Positions 1 to 9,152 of a stretch of DNA of 64,000 nucleotides are shown piece after piece. The DNA comes from JBAWWY01 sp037144355 (lineage in GTDB: Bacteria > Bacillota > Clostridia > Peptostreptococcales > Anaerovoracaceae): NCBI GenBank assembly GCA_037144355.1, contig JBAWWY010000004.1, positions 21,536 to 85,535 of the forward strand. Direction: 5' to 3'. A program made the translations under genes and the position numbers. Within the stretch, counting starts at the first letter, position 1. The number at the start of each line of letters is the position of its first letter. Under the pieces are notes generated by a model. That model made no database searches and was not told the DNA's origin. It saw only the letters and a program-made list of their open reading frames with translations.

Positions 1-96
1 ATAGGGAATGATGGAAGACTGGTTGGATATGAAGGTGGGTTGAGGCTCAAGGAAGCATTGCTATCGCTTGAAAACAGTAATTATAACCACAGATAA
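1..96 (+). CDS. possible C-terminal end of an unidentified protein (partial)
   Basis: Frame 1 is open from the left edge to a TAA at 94-96 and ends with a protein-like stretch containing GRLVGYEGGLRLKEALLSLE, which has the amphipathic helical look of a real C terminus. It would overlap the 3' end of the opposite-strand permease by about 36 bases, which is long for a tail-to-tail overlap, so it may be chance. The family cannot be told from 31 residues; the sequence to the left of the window would decide. Confidence 0.3.
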   Translation: MGNDGRLVGYEGGLRLKEALLSLENSNYNHR

Positions 97-963
97 AATA
101 ATAATGATTGAAGAAATGATGGAGTTTAAGCCAAGTACCTCACCGGCTAGGAAATAACCAAGAAAAACGGCAACAACTGGATTCACAAAGGCATATGTTG
201 AAACCCATAAAGGCTCGGTGTTTTTTAGAAGCCAGATGAATGAGGAATATGCGATTATGGAACCGAATATTACCAAATACCAGAACCCCAGCATTGATCT
301 TATGGAAACATTTTGAATATGAAAATTACTAAAATCTCCCATGAAATAAGCAACTATAAGAAGAAAAATTCCACCAAGAATCATCTGCATCCCATTTGAA
401 AGTAGAGCAGAACTGTGGTGGGTTGCTTTTCTGGAATATAATGAGCCCAAGGACCAGGAGAAAGATGCAAAAATAATAGCAAACAAACCAATGGGGTCGA
501 TTGAAGAATTTGATTGTTGATAAAGCATATTTGGAAGTACCAATATGGCAATACCAACCAGTCCAAGGGCGACTCCAGCCATACTGCCAAAAGAATGCCT
601 TGTCTTTTCCCTTCCAAAGAAACCTATGAGCATTATCCATAGGGGGACAGTGGCAATCAACAAGGCGGCTATGCCGGAGGGGACCGTTTGCTCGGCCCAA
701 CAGACAATGCCGTTACCCCCCAAGAGAAGCAATGCTCCAATGATACCTGAAGTCTTCCAATTTTCAAAAGTTGGTTTCGATGCACCACGCAACGTTGCGT
801 AAACATACAAAATTATCCCAGCGATCAAGAACCGGAAGCCGGCCAACATGAAGGGCGGGATAGTTTCAATACCTATTTTCATTCCTAAATATGTTCCACC
901 CCAAAATATGTACACAACCAAAAGGGCGGAAATAATTTCTATCTGCTTCTTGCCAAAATTCAT
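61..963 (-). CDS. EamA/DMT-family permease
   Basis: A 300-residue integral membrane protein with about ten hydrophobic segments arranged as two EamA repeats (roughly residues 10-140 and 160-298). The first repeat carries the family's typical opening, with WGGTYLGMKIG followed by PPFMLAGFRFLIAG. DMT proteins of this type are usually exporters or exchangers of amino acids or other metabolites; the substrate cannot be read from sequence. The ATG at 963 has AGGAAA about ten bases upstream. It starts only 20 bases after the stop of the phosphate transporter on the same strand, so it may be cotranscribed with it, though a functional link is not evident. Confidence 0.9.
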   Translation of the reverse strand: MNFGKKQIEIISALLVVYIFWGGTYLGMKIGIETIPPFMLAGFRFLIAGIILYVYATLRGASKPTFENWKTSGIIGALLLLGGNGIVCWAEQTVPSGIAALLIATVPLWIMLIGFFGREKTRHSFGSMAGVALGLVGIAILVLPNMLYQQSNSSIDPIGLFAIIFASFSWSLGSLYSRKATHHSSALLSNGMQMILGGIFLLIVAYFMGDFSNFHIQNVSIRSMLGFWYLVIFGSIIAYSSFIWLLKNTEPLWVSTYAFVNPVVAVFLGYFLAGEVLGLNSIISSIIIILSVVIITVFKR

Positions 964-983
964 TCGATTATGTTTCCTGTATA

Positions 984-1982
984 TTACATTGTGTAGAAAA
1001 ATTTAAGTACAAGGGTAAAAATTGCGCCGAAGCAAGCGGTGATAGGCAGAGTTATTATCCATGCCCATACGATATTTTTAGCTATTATCCATTTGACAGC
1101 TGAAAATCTCTTTGAAGCGCCAACACCCATGATGGCAGTGGATATTACCTGGGTTGTGCTTATTGGTGCGCCTAATTCGGAAGCAGCTTCAATTACAATT
1201 GCCGCAGCTGTTTGGGCCGCGAATCCACCGATTGGTTCGAGCTTCGTAATACTGGTTCCCATAGTCTTTATAATTTTCCATCCTCCAACAGATGTTCCAA
1301 AAGCCATGGCGAGAGCACACGTAATCTTGACCCAAAGAGGTATGGGATCATCATTTGTTAAAATGCCAGCGCTAACTAGGGCCAAGGTTATTATTCCCAT
1401 TGACTTTTGAGCATCATTTTTACCGTGGGAAAATGAAACAAAAATTGCTGAAACAATTTGAAATTTAGAAAACCATCTATTAACAGCCGTATGCGTGAAT
1501 GGAGAGAGAAGTCTGTATAAAAGCCACATAATCGTAAAACCGAAAATAAATCCTATCAGTGGGGAGGTAAACAAAGGGATTATTATCTTGTGGAAAACTC
1601 CATCCCAGAGGACTTTTTTGAAACTCATTGCATAGATAATGGATGAACCAATCAATCCTCCAATCAATGCGTGTGAAGAACTGCTTGGTATGCCGATATA
1701 CCAGGTTATCAAATTCCAAGTTATGGCAGCCAACAATGCTGCCATAATTACATACTGTTCCAAGTGCCCGTCAATCAATCCTTTTGAAATTGTTTTTGCA
1801 ACTTTCTCACTTGCCAATGCACCGAGGAAATTGAAAGAAGCCGCCATGACAATAGCCATGGCAGGAGTTAGAACTCTTGTGGACACTGTGGTGGCGATTG
1901 AATTTGCAGTATCATGAAAACCATTGATAAAGTCAAATGTTACAGCTAGGATAACTACTATAATTAGTGAAATACTAAGCAT
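984..1982 (-). CDS. pit: PiT-family inorganic phosphate transporter
   Basis: A 332-residue membrane protein with the two PiT (PF01384) signatures: DFINGFHDTANSIATTVSTR near the N terminus and FSHGKNDAQKSMGII near residue 185, the inverted-repeat half sites that contact phosphate and cation. The family imports phosphate with H+ or Na+, or a metal-phosphate complex. Its ATG lies inside the last codons of the DUF47 gene (8-base overlap), the standard DUF47-pit arrangement, so translation is probably coupled. The length is that of the short bacterial/archaeal PiT form without the long central loop. Confidence 0.95.
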   Translation of the reverse strand: MLSISLIIVVILAVTFDFINGFHDTANSIATTVSTRVLTPAMAIVMAASFNFLGALASEKVAKTISKGLIDGHLEQYVIMAALLAAITWNLITWYIGIPSSSSHALIGGLIGSSIIYAMSFKKVLWDGVFHKIIIPLFTSPLIGFIFGFTIMWLLYRLLSPFTHTAVNRWFSKFQIVSAIFVSFSHGKNDAQKSMGIITLALVSAGILTNDDPIPLWVKITCALAMAFGTSVGGWKIIKTMGTSITKLEPIGGFAAQTAAAIVIEAASELGAPISTTQVISTAIMGVGASKRFSAVKWIIAKNIVWAWIITLPITACFGAIFTLVLKFFYTM

Positions 1983-2598
1983 GTTTCATGATAACCCCCT
2001 CGATTATATTTGCAACATCTTCGCATGAATCCAAAGAAGCTTCCATAAGCTCAAATATCTGTTTCCATTTAATAACTTCAATTGCATTGGTTTCATTTTC
2101 AAAAAGGCTTTTAATAGCATTTCTATATACAACGTCTCCAACATTTTCAATTCTATTTACTTCTATTACCTTATCCTTCAAAATCTTGCTTTTTTTCATT
2201 CTGCGGAGCTCGTTTACCAGGCATTTCAACTCGAAGACGCATTCGACAATCAAATGGGACATAACCTTTGCTTCTTCCCTGATGCTGGTTACGTGAAACA
2301 AGACAAATCTATTTGCAACTTCTTCAATTGTATCTACAATATTGTCCATTTCTTTGGCAACCATGTAAATGTCTTCCCTGTCAATAGGAGTAACGAAGGA
2401 AGCGTTAAGAGCTTTTAATACTTTATGTACATGAAGATCGCATTCATGCTCAATCTCCTTAAGATGAGCTATCTTGGCATCAACATCGGTATAATTCTCA
2501 AGCAGCTCAACAAGTGCATTTGCCGCTTCTAAAGCCTTCTCCATTGTTCCATCAAATAGATCATAAAAAATATCTTCTTTTTTCTTCAAATTAAACAT
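1975..2598 (-). CDS. DUF47-family PhoU-like partner of the phosphate transporter
   Basis: A 207-residue soluble, all-helical protein of the DUF47/PhoU_div family (PF01865), with the acidic helix pattern of that group, such as DREDIYMVAKEMDNIVDTIE and a C-terminal SLDSCEDVANIIEG. DUF47 proteins are encoded next to Pit transporters and are thought to control their activity or bind metal at acidic helices. The start is placed at the ATG at 2598 because AAGGAG lies seven bases before it; a TTG one codon upstream is less likely. The following pit gene overlaps its stop. Confidence 0.92.
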   Translation of the reverse strand: MFNLKKKEDIFYDLFDGTMEKALEAANALVELLENYTDVDAKIAHLKEIEHECDLHVHKVLKALNASFVTPIDREDIYMVAKEMDNIVDTIEEVANRFVLFHVTSIREEAKVMSHLIVECVFELKCLVNELRRMKKSKILKDKVIEVNRIENVGDVVYRNAIKSLFENETNAIEVIKWKQIFELMEASLDSCEDVANIIEGVIMKHA

Positions 2599-2648
2599 CA
2601 ATCTACTCCTTGTTAACTTTTAGTTTATTAATTATTTCATATAGAAAT

Positions 2649-3263
2649 TTATTTATTTTCTATTTTCGATATCATTTCATCCAGTGTCAATAATCTTGCA
2701 AATGCAAAACCAAAGTTGCCGAAAGATCCCTGCTCCTGTTCTTCGGTGAATGCCGCCGTTGACTCAAAAGGAACAAAAACATTAAAATCACGATAAAAAG
2801 CATCTCTGATTGTTGATTCTACACATATGTTTGTGGCAATACCACATACAATCAGCTGATTTACATTTAGACTTCTTAGAACCTCGTCAAGCTGGGTATT
2901 GTAAAATCCACTGAACCTGTGCTTCTTTACAATTATGTCGGAAGAAACTGGAGTCAACTCGGATATTATTTCCTGGTCGAAAGTGCCTTCAAAACAATGG
3001 CCAAGTTGCATGATTGGTGGGAATACATTAGCTATCATACCTGCGTCTAAGCCATCAGGCCTATGAGTATGCATAAGATAAATGACAGGTATGCTGTTTT
3101 CAATACAAACGGATTTCAATTTCTTTATTGGATCAATGACTTTCAGCGTCCTGCTGCAATCCAAACCCATTTTTGGCAAGGATCCTTCTGGGTGCATAAA
3201 GCCATTTTGCATATCAATTATTAACAGGGCAGAGTTTTCTTTTACAAAACCTAAATTATTCAC
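2649..3263 (-). CDS. isochorismatase-family cysteine hydrolase
   Basis: A 204-residue alpha/beta hydrolase of the isochorismatase family (PF00857). The catalytic triad is visible: Asp in LLIIDMQNGF near the N terminus, Lys in VKKHRFSGFYNTQLDEVLR, and Cys in CGIATNICVESTIRDAF. Family members include nicotinamidases, N-carbamoylsarcosine amidases and isochorismatases; which applies here cannot be decided. The start is set at the GTG at 3263, because GAGGTGAT sits six bases in front of it; a longer TTG start would place the Shine-Dalgarno inside the gene. It lies about 50 bases upstream of the DUF47 gene on the same strand, with no visible terminator between. Confidence 0.9.
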   Translation of the reverse strand: MNNLGFVKENSALLIIDMQNGFMHPEGSLPKMGLDCSRTLKVIDPIKKLKSVCIENSIPVIYLMHTHRPDGLDAGMIANVFPPIMQLGHCFEGTFDQEIISELTPVSSDIIVKKHRFSGFYNTQLDEVLRSLNVNQLIVCGIATNICVESTIRDAFYRDFNVFVPFESTAAFTEEQEQGSFGNFGFAFARLLTLDEMISKIENK

Positions 3264-3456
3264 GATTATCACCTCTTTCAACAATATAACACTGCTATTA
3301 TATTATTTATTGGAGCTATTAACAACCTAAATGAAGTACTGAGGGAAATGTTTTTATTTGCGCTTTAATGGTTGTCAAAGTATAATTATTTTGGAATATA
3401 TATATCACGCTGAAAAGCAGTAAATACCTTTCTTGCATAGGAAAAGGAGAGATTCA

Positions 3457-4470
3457 ATGGCGACAAATATTTTTTATTTTATCTCAAGCAAGGGAACTAT
3501 TGAAACATTGGGGAGCTTTGAAGAAGCTTTAAAATTCAGGGGCAAGGATGGATATCTGTGGCTCTCTTATTATAGGCCAAGCAGAGAGGACTTATCAGTG
3601 CTCGAGACCAATTTTGATATCAACAAATTAACCATAGAAGATTGTCTGGATGACGAGCAGCTGCCAAAAGTCGATGACAATAAGAATTATTCCCATGTTA
3701 TTTTCAATAATTTCACATATAGTGATAGATTTTTTGATATTGACGAAAAGCATTTAATAATTGGAGACAAATTCCTCATAACCGTGTTGAACCATAAGAG
3801 CGATACAGATGAGGGTTTTATAGAAGAATTCTACAATCTCTTTGAGTTGTATATAAAAGATGTAGCAAAGGGTCCAGCATTCGGATTGCATATTTTAATA
3901 GATTATCTTGTTGATCAGAAATTCACGGAGTTGGAAAGAATCTCAGAAGAGCTGCTGGAACTTGAAAATTCAATTCTCGAGGAATCCATTGATGTAGATC
4001 CTAATAAAATTCAAAAAATACGAAAAGATATGAACAAAGTTAGAAAAAGCATTTTTTTCGAAAGGGAAAGTCTTCTTAAGATTATCAGGGGAGATATCAG
4101 CTTTATTCCTGAGGAAGCGATTATTCATTATCGGGATGTCTACGACCATTTGAACAAATATTTCGGAATGATTGAAAGCAATCGAGAAATGGAAGTGAAT
4201 CTGGTCAATATCAATCTGGCTTTGATAAACAACAAGATGGCACTGGCATCAAATCAAACAAATAAGTCGGTAAGAAGGCTGACATTGATAACAACCATAT
4301 TTATGCCGCTTACATTGATAGTTGGATTCTTTGGAATGTCGGAATATACCATGATGACAGAAAAATTTACTTGGCAGATCGCGTATCCTGTTCTTGTGGC
4401 CATAATGACTATTATTGGATTTGGGAGTTTGAGCTTGATCAAATGGCTTGCACGAAACGACAATAAATAA
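3457..4470 (+). CDS. corA: CorA-family divalent cation channel with GMS instead of GMN
   Basis: A 337-residue protein with the CorA plan: a cytoplasmic alpha/beta domain, the long acidic stalk helix (about residues 150-275, rich in KIQKIRKDMNKVRK-type heptads), two C-terminal membrane helices and a basic tail. CorA forms pentameric Mg2+ (or Co2+/Ni2+/Zn2+) channels. The periplasmic-loop signature after TM1, normally YGMN, reads GFFGMSEY here: Gly293-Met294-Ser295, so the selectivity Asn is Ser. The ATG at 3457 follows AAAAGGAGA; upstream TTG codons lack a site. It is transcribed divergently from the isochorismatase gene. Confidence 0.9.
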   Translation: MATNIFYFISSKGTIETLGSFEEALKFRGKDGYLWLSYYRPSREDLSVLETNFDINKLTIEDCLDDEQLPKVDDNKNYSHVIFNNFTYSDRFFDIDEKHLIIGDKFLITVLNHKSDTDEGFIEEFYNLFELYIKDVAKGPAFGLHILIDYLVDQKFTELERISEELLELENSILEESIDVDPNKIQKIRKDMNKVRKSIFFERESLLKIIRGDISFIPEEAIIHYRDVYDHLNKYFGMIESNREMEVNLVNINLALINNKMALASNQTNKSVRRLTLITTIFMPLTLIVGFFGMSEYTMMTEKFTWQIAYPVLVAIMTIIGFGSLSLIKWLARNDNK

Positions 4471-4543
4471 ATCATAAATGAAACTTTTTCTGTTATGGGT
4501 AGGTCTAAAGCTTAGATATACTTTTTAATTGGAGGTGAATTTA

Positions 4544-5473
4544 ATGAAAAGACTTATTGTTGCAGTTTTAATATTATCAACTATTTCCATATTGTCAGCA
4601 TGTGGCGGGACAAGCACACAGGAAGGCCAGAATGTTTCCAAGGGCGGATCCGTTGGTGCGCCTGCAGTAGACAATGGATTGGTTCAAGAAAGCCCCAGTT
4701 TGAATGACTCGAGTACTGTAAATGGCTTAGCCCCATTGGACAACAATGGATTTGCCGTGTCCAGCGGACAGAAAATTATTTTCAATGCGGATATCGCCCT
4801 TGAGACTACCAACTTCAGCAAAGCGATTAGCGATCTTAAAACTTTGGTTTCCGGATACAATGGCTATATTGCAAGTTCCAACATTACAGGAAGCCAGATT
4901 GATAGAAACAACCTAAGAAGCGCATCATTTACAATCAAGATTCCGCAAGTTTCTTTTGACAGTTCAAAAGAAAAAATTGAAGCTTTAGGAAACTTGACCA
5001 GCTCGAATTCTTCAAGCCAGGATATCACCAAGCAGTTCGTCGATACAGAAGCCAGAATAAAGACGCTTAAGGTCGAAGAGGAAAGATTGTTGGTATTGCT
5101 AGGCAAAGCTATAAAACTTGAAGATGTAATAACCCTGGAATCCAGACTATCGGAAATCAGATTGGAAATAGAAAGTTATACTGGCAGTTTAAACGAAATG
5201 AAAGCACAAACTGATTATGGGACAATAAATGTATATATAAGCGAAGTGAAAGAACTCACTTTACAAGAGAATGGTTTCCTAAATAATATAGTTTCAGCTT
5301 TCAAAGGATCGTTTTCAAGTCTTATTATTGCAATTGAAGGTGGGATTATTGGACTGATATATGTGATACCGTATTTAATCATTATCGCCATAATTATCAT
5401 AGCAGTGAAGAAAAGCGGGATTGGCAAAAATGTCAAGTTTAGAAAAGAAAAGAACGGCAAAGAAAAGGAATAA
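4544..5473 (+). CDS. DUF4349 domain lipoprotein
   Basis: A 309-residue exported lipoprotein. The N terminus is a lipoprotein signal peptide ending in ILSACGG (lipobox, lipidated Cys near residue 19), followed by a Ser/Gly/Asn-rich linker and a DUF4349-type region (about 80-290): beta-rich segment with KIIFNADIALET, a coiled coil through FVDTEARIKTLKVEEERLL and LESRLSEIRLEIESYTGSL, then a membrane helix (about 265-290) and a lysine-rich cytoplasmic tail. The function of DUF4349 is not established; several relatives sit in cell-envelope contexts. The ATG at 4544 follows GGAGGTGA. A bidirectional terminator follows. Confidence 0.85.
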   Translation: MKRLIVAVLILSTISILSACGGTSTQEGQNVSKGGSVGAPAVDNGLVQESPSLNDSSTVNGLAPLDNNGFAVSSGQKIIFNADIALETTNFSKAISDLKTLVSGYNGYIASSNITGSQIDRNNLRSASFTIKIPQVSFDSSKEKIEALGNLTSSNSSSQDITKQFVDTEARIKTLKVEEERLLVLLGKAIKLEDVITLESRLSEIRLEIESYTGSLNEMKAQTDYGTINVYISEVKELTLQENGFLNNIVSAFKGSFSSLIIAIEGGIIGLIYVIPYLIIIAIIIIAVKKSGIGKNVKFRKEKNGKEKE

Positions 5474-5537
5474 ATAGATTTAACTAAAAAAAACCAAGAA
5501 CAAATTTCTAAAAATTGATAATGATTTATAACAATAT

Positions 5538-5591
5538 TAAAAGAGCTTGATCTTCAGATATTCATATACCTGATTATCAAGCTCTTTGCTT
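5538..5591. terminator. bidirectional rho-independent terminator
   Basis: AAAGAGCTTGAT pairs with ATCAAGCTCTTT across a 24-base loop, with A- and T-rich flanks on both sides. It sits between the convergent DUF4349 lipoprotein and HD-domain genes and can serve both. Confidence 0.75.
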
Positions 5592-5603
5592 TTAATTTTA
5601 GCG

Positions 5604-6176
5604 CTATAAAAGGCTTTGATTTAATGAATTGAGTTCGGCTTCCCGCACCCTCATACCCACGATTAGATTGTCAATATGTTCTTCCAAGGTTATCCCAAGA
5701 TCCATAGCTGCAATTCCAGCATTTTCTCGGTTTATTGCTCTAGCGAAAGCTTTATCTTTAAATTTTTTCATTACAGATTTTACCTGCATGTCTTCAAAAC
5801 CTTTTGGACTTCTAACTAAAGCACAGGCCACCATGAATCCACACATTTCATCTGCGGCATAAAGAACTTTCGCTTCCCTGGTTGATCTTTCGGCTTCCGT
5901 GGCGTGGGACTGGATTGAATCTATGAAGACTTGGTCATAGCCATTGTCACTCAATATTTTTACGGATGCAAGTGGATGTGTATCGGGAAACTCTTCATAA
6001 TCCACATCGTGGAGCAATCCAATGGCTGCCCAGCGATCCTGATCCTCCCCGTAAATCCTTGCATAGGTCAACATCCCGGCTTCCACCGCTAGGCAATGCT
6101 TGATCAATCTTTCAGATTTGACATGCTGGCTAAGCAATTCCCAAGCCTTTTGTCTTTGATTCCAATTATCACTCAT
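5604..6176 (-). CDS. HD-domain metal-dependent phosphohydrolase
   Basis: A 190-residue HD-superfamily protein. Metal ligands of the HD fold are visible: His in KHCLAVEAGM, the HD pair in LLHDVDYEEFPDTHP, and a further Asp in the LYAADEMCGFMVA segment. Such short single-domain HD proteins (often annotated as hydrolases of the HDIG group) act on nucleotides or phosphomonoesters, but the substrate is unknown. The ATG at 6176 is preceded by GAGGTG at nine bases, better than the TTG seven codons upstream. Confidence 0.88.
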   Translation of the reverse strand: MSDNWNQRQKAWELLSQHVKSERLIKHCLAVEAGMLTYARIYGEDQDRWAAIGLLHDVDYEEFPDTHPLASVKILSDNGYDQVFIDSIQSHATEAERSTREAKVLYAADEMCGFMVACALVRSPKGFEDMQVKSVMKKFKDKAFARAINRENAGIAAMDLGITLEEHIDNLIVGMRVREAELNSLNQSLL

Positions 6177-6334
6177 TTGGCAATTCACCTCATTCAATTT
6201 GATATTTGAAGTATATCTTTATCATAATAAAATATCAATGGGACATATGCTATAATATATTTGCAATATTCAAGGGAAATTAATACGAAATCGAGAGACA
6301 GAGGGGAAATATATAACTTTTAGGAGGGAAAACC

Positions 6335-6856
6335 ATGGCAGAAAAATTGACAAAAGCTGAGTTCGTCAGCTTGATACTTGAAGAGGATATGGACATTATT
6401 CAAGATGATGAGGAAATGATACATATGCTTTTAGACAAGACTGTAGCCAAGAATATCAACGAGGCACATCAGGAAACTTTATCATTTGGGGCGAGAGTCT
6501 CTGATGGAGTGGCCAGGGTAGCTGGAAGCTGGGCATTCATAATTTCGTTTTGCTCTGTTTTGGCTATTTGGATAATAATAAACGTAGTATTAATTTCCAA
6601 GCCATTTGATCCATTCCCATTCATATTGCTAAATCTGGTTCTTTCATGCATTGCGGCCCTTCAGGCTCCAGTTATAATGATGAGTCAGAATAGACAGGAA
6701 CAAAAGGACAGAATCCGTGCAGCAAACGATTACAAGGTGAATTTAAAATCAGAACTTATAGTAGAGGACCTTCATGCGAAACTCGATAGATTGATTATAA
6801 ATCATGAACTGATAATTGCCAGATTAGATGCAATAGACAAAGGCAAAACTTCCTAG
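6335..6856 (+). CDS. DUF1003 family membrane protein
   Basis: A 173-residue protein with the DUF1003 (PF06210) core: a soluble N-terminal region of about 60 residues, two closely spaced membrane helices (WAFIISFCSVLAIWIIINVV and the segment around FPFILLNLVLSCIAALQAPV), then the family-typical MMSQNRQEQKDR motif and a cytoplasmic helix. Function is unknown; the family is widespread in bacteria. The start is supported by TAGGAGGG eight bases ahead. It appears monocistronic. Confidence 0.88.
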   Translation: MAEKLTKAEFVSLILEEDMDIIQDDEEMIHMLLDKTVAKNINEAHQETLSFGARVSDGVARVAGSWAFIISFCSVLAIWIIINVVLISKPFDPFPFILLNLVLSCIAALQAPVIMMSQNRQEQKDRIRAANDYKVNLKSELIVEDLHAKLDRLIINHELIIARLDAIDKGKTS

Positions 6857-6861
6857 ATATC

Positions 6862-6945
6862 GCATCGTTAATTAACGATGCTAAGAACAAAAAAATTTCA
6901 GCCACTTACAAACTCCTTGTAAGGAGCTTGAAACTTGGCTGAATA
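6862..6945. terminator. palindrome plus nested hairpin ending the nucleotidase transcript
   Basis: GCATCGTTAATTAACGATGC at 6866-6885 is a perfect 20-base palindrome. It is followed by an outer stem TTCAGCCA/TGGCTGAA with an inner CTCCTTGTAAGGAG. Read on the minus strand the larger hairpin runs into a T-tract (AATTTTTTTG), so it should terminate the minus-strand nucleotidase gene; the first palindrome may act for the plus-strand DUF1003 gene, though it lacks a good T-tract. Confidence 0.6.
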
Positions 6946-7001
6946 TCAAAAAATTAGAGGAGATCAAAATAAAAACACCTCATCCTAAGATGGGCGTTGG
7001 G

Positions 7002-7589
7002 CTACGCGAATTTTAGTTCGTCAAATTGTAAAGAAAGCACATTGATATAGTTTTCTATTTGATACCAATATTTAATCCTCTTTACATTTACTGGTAGTGG
7101 GCCTTTGTTGTAACTGCAGTCAATTAGTAAAACATCAAATCCTGATTCGGCTAGTTGAACCGCATTGTCATATCGGTCCTCAATAAAAATATCGCAATTT
7201 AGTTCATTGGCTCTTTTAACTTTGTTATGCGTCCCAAGCAAAGAGATTGAATCCATTGGTATTTTATGCTTTGCCAGCCAATCCGTACTTACCGACCTCA
7301 TTTTCTCTTCCCGGGCAGTCACGAAGTGAATTTGATGGTGAGCATACAAGTTGCTGATTACTTTTCCCGCCCCAAGTCTCATCTTGGATTCTGTATGTAA
7401 AAGCCTTCCAAATAGGTTATAAAATTCATTATAATGGCTTTCTTCAACGCCATATACCTGATGAATTTCGTAAACGTTAATTTCCTTTGGTTTTACATTC
7501 GCTTTAAAATATTCGTTAGCCCTTTGCAACCAGTAAAATGGTTCTGTCACCGTTCCATCAATATCAATACATAAATTTAAGCTTCTCAT
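7002..7589 (-). CDS. HAD-superfamily nucleotidase of the NT5C type
   Basis: A 195-residue HAD hydrolase resembling the 5'(3')-deoxyribonucleotidase (NT5C, PF06941) group. HAD motif I is CIDIDGTVTEPFYW (nucleophile and acid/base Asp near residues 9 and 11), motif II is VTAREE, and motif IV is IFIEDRYDNAVQLAESG. The family removes phosphate from nucleoside monophosphates, but close bacterial relatives are mostly uncharacterised. The ATG at 7589 follows AAGGAGGT. It lies 117 bases downstream of the UPF0597 gene on the same strand, perhaps in one transcript. Confidence 0.85.
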   Translation of the reverse strand: MRSLNLCIDIDGTVTEPFYWLQRANEYFKANVKPKEINVYEIHQVYGVEESHYNEFYNLFGRLLHTESKMRLGAGKVISNLYAHHQIHFVTAREEKMRSVSTDWLAKHKIPMDSISLLGTHNKVKRANELNCDIFIEDRYDNAVQLAESGFDVLLIDCSYNKGPLPVNVKRIKYWYQIENYINVLSLQFDELKFA

Positions 7590-7706
7590 CCGCTTACCTC
7601 CTTATCATCATTTTCATCTTGATTATAATTCGTGGAGATTAAGGAAATATTAAGAGGATGTAAAACTTGTGTAAATTAATTCAATCGTAAAGTTGGAGAA
7701 AGATAC

Positions 7707-8990
7707 TTAGGAATTGGCTTTACGAAGCATGATTTCCAAGATGATGCGGTCGGCTTCCGAAGTTCCCAAATTCCCAATCGAGCACATATTCAATATTGTC
7801 ATATCGGGATCATCTTCAATGATTCCGTCCGTTGATTGGATACATACACCTTCCATGGCAATGATTGCCGATTGGATGGCAGCGTTTGTGCAAGTGGCAA
7901 CCTTCAATGCGCAACCTAGTTTTGCCCCATCGCATAGCATGCCTGTTATGTTCCCCATCATATTCTGAATAGAGGATTTTATCTCGGGTAATCCTCCGCC
8001 AAGCAGATAAGCAATACCGCAGCTGGCACCGGTTGCAGAAATCGTCACCCCACAAAGGGCAGATAAACGCCCGAACTTGGACTTTATGTAAATAGTTATT
8101 AAATTGCTTAAAGTTACAGCTCTGATAATCTGCTCGGAAGAAGCCTGAATTTTTTCTCCAATTGCAACAACCGGCAAAGTGGCTGAAATACCTTGGTTTC
8201 CACTCCCCGTATTGCTCATCGCGGGAAGATTGCTCCCGGCCATCCTAGCATCGGAAGCCGCAGAAGTCATGGCCATGGCATAAGTGGAAAAATCGATTTC
8301 TCTTTGGCCCAAAGATGGCTTGCTCAATATTTTCCCAACCATCAAGCCATATTCTCCGCTCAAACCTTCCAAAGCTATATTCGTATTCAGCCGGATGCTT
8401 TCCTTTATTATGGATAATTCATCAAGTTTGACTTCGCTAATAAACTTCCAAATCGTTGGCAAACTCAAAATCGGGTATGTGTCATCAATAAATTTGCATT
8501 TTTTATTTATAATATTATCTATATTTTTTCTTTCTCCATTGACTTCTATCAAGGTTATATTTGTATGGATATCCTCAATTACAACCCTGGATACTGTTTG
8601 GGAATTTTCAACAATGACTTCAATATAAAGCTTTTTATCGGTTTCGGCTTTTTTCACTCGAACGATTCCATCGTTAATCAAGGTCTTTGCTCTTTGCACA
8701 TCGTAGACAGTAATACCTGACAAAAGTTCCATTCTTTTCTCAATATCTTCAGCTAAGCTCCCAAGTGCTGCGGCAAGATTGATTCCAGACCCACCTGCGC
8801 CGGGGATGTTCACAGCCAAGGCGTTTTTAAGGACATTTCCACTGGCAAGGACATCGATGGATAATATTTTCTCCCCACACAGATATTTTGTGGCTACCGC
8901 AGCAGCATAGGCAATAGCAATAGGTTCTGTGCATCCAAGCGCCACAACAAGTTCCTTTTCCAGAATATTAAGTATCTCTTTGTTTTCCAT
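7707..8990 (-). CDS. UPF0597/CyuA-type L-cysteine desulfidase-like protein
   Basis: A 427-residue enzyme of the serine-dehydratase-alpha-like UPF0597 family. The diagnostic N-terminal VALGCTEPIAIAYAAA is present, as are NTGSGNQGISATLPVVA in the centre and the Cys-rich C-terminal part (CGVTISATGASCGIAYLLGG, MLCDGAKLGCALKVATC), expected to hold an iron-sulfur cluster. Characterised members degrade L-cysteine to pyruvate, ammonia and sulfide; that assignment here is by family only. Start ATG follows GAGGTG. It is divergent from the two-component system at 9153. Confidence 0.85.
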   Translation of the reverse strand: MENKEILNILEKELVVALGCTEPIAIAYAAAVATKYLCGEKILSIDVLASGNVLKNALAVNIPGAGGSGINLAAALGSLAEDIEKRMELLSGITVYDVQRAKTLINDGIVRVKKAETDKKLYIEVIVENSQTVSRVVIEDIHTNITLIEVNGERKNIDNIINKKCKFIDDTYPILSLPTIWKFISEVKLDELSIIKESIRLNTNIALEGLSGEYGLMVGKILSKPSLGQREIDFSTYAMAMTSAASDARMAGSNLPAMSNTGSGNQGISATLPVVAIGEKIQASSEQIIRAVTLSNLITIYIKSKFGRLSALCGVTISATGASCGIAYLLGGGLPEIKSSIQNMMGNITGMLCDGAKLGCALKVATCTNAAIQSAIIAMEGVCIQSTDGIIEDDPDMTILNMCSIGNLGTSEADRIILEIMLRKANS

Positions 8991-9152
8991 GGTTACACCT
9001 CAAATTAGTAAAATATTTTCCCAGCATTATTGAGGAAATTATATTGTTTGTAAAAGCTATTGTCAAATATTGGAGAGGTATACAGATTTGCATATTTTGA
9101 TAAATGGATATTATGTTATAATGAAGAAAATTCGCAAAGGAGGTAAATAACT

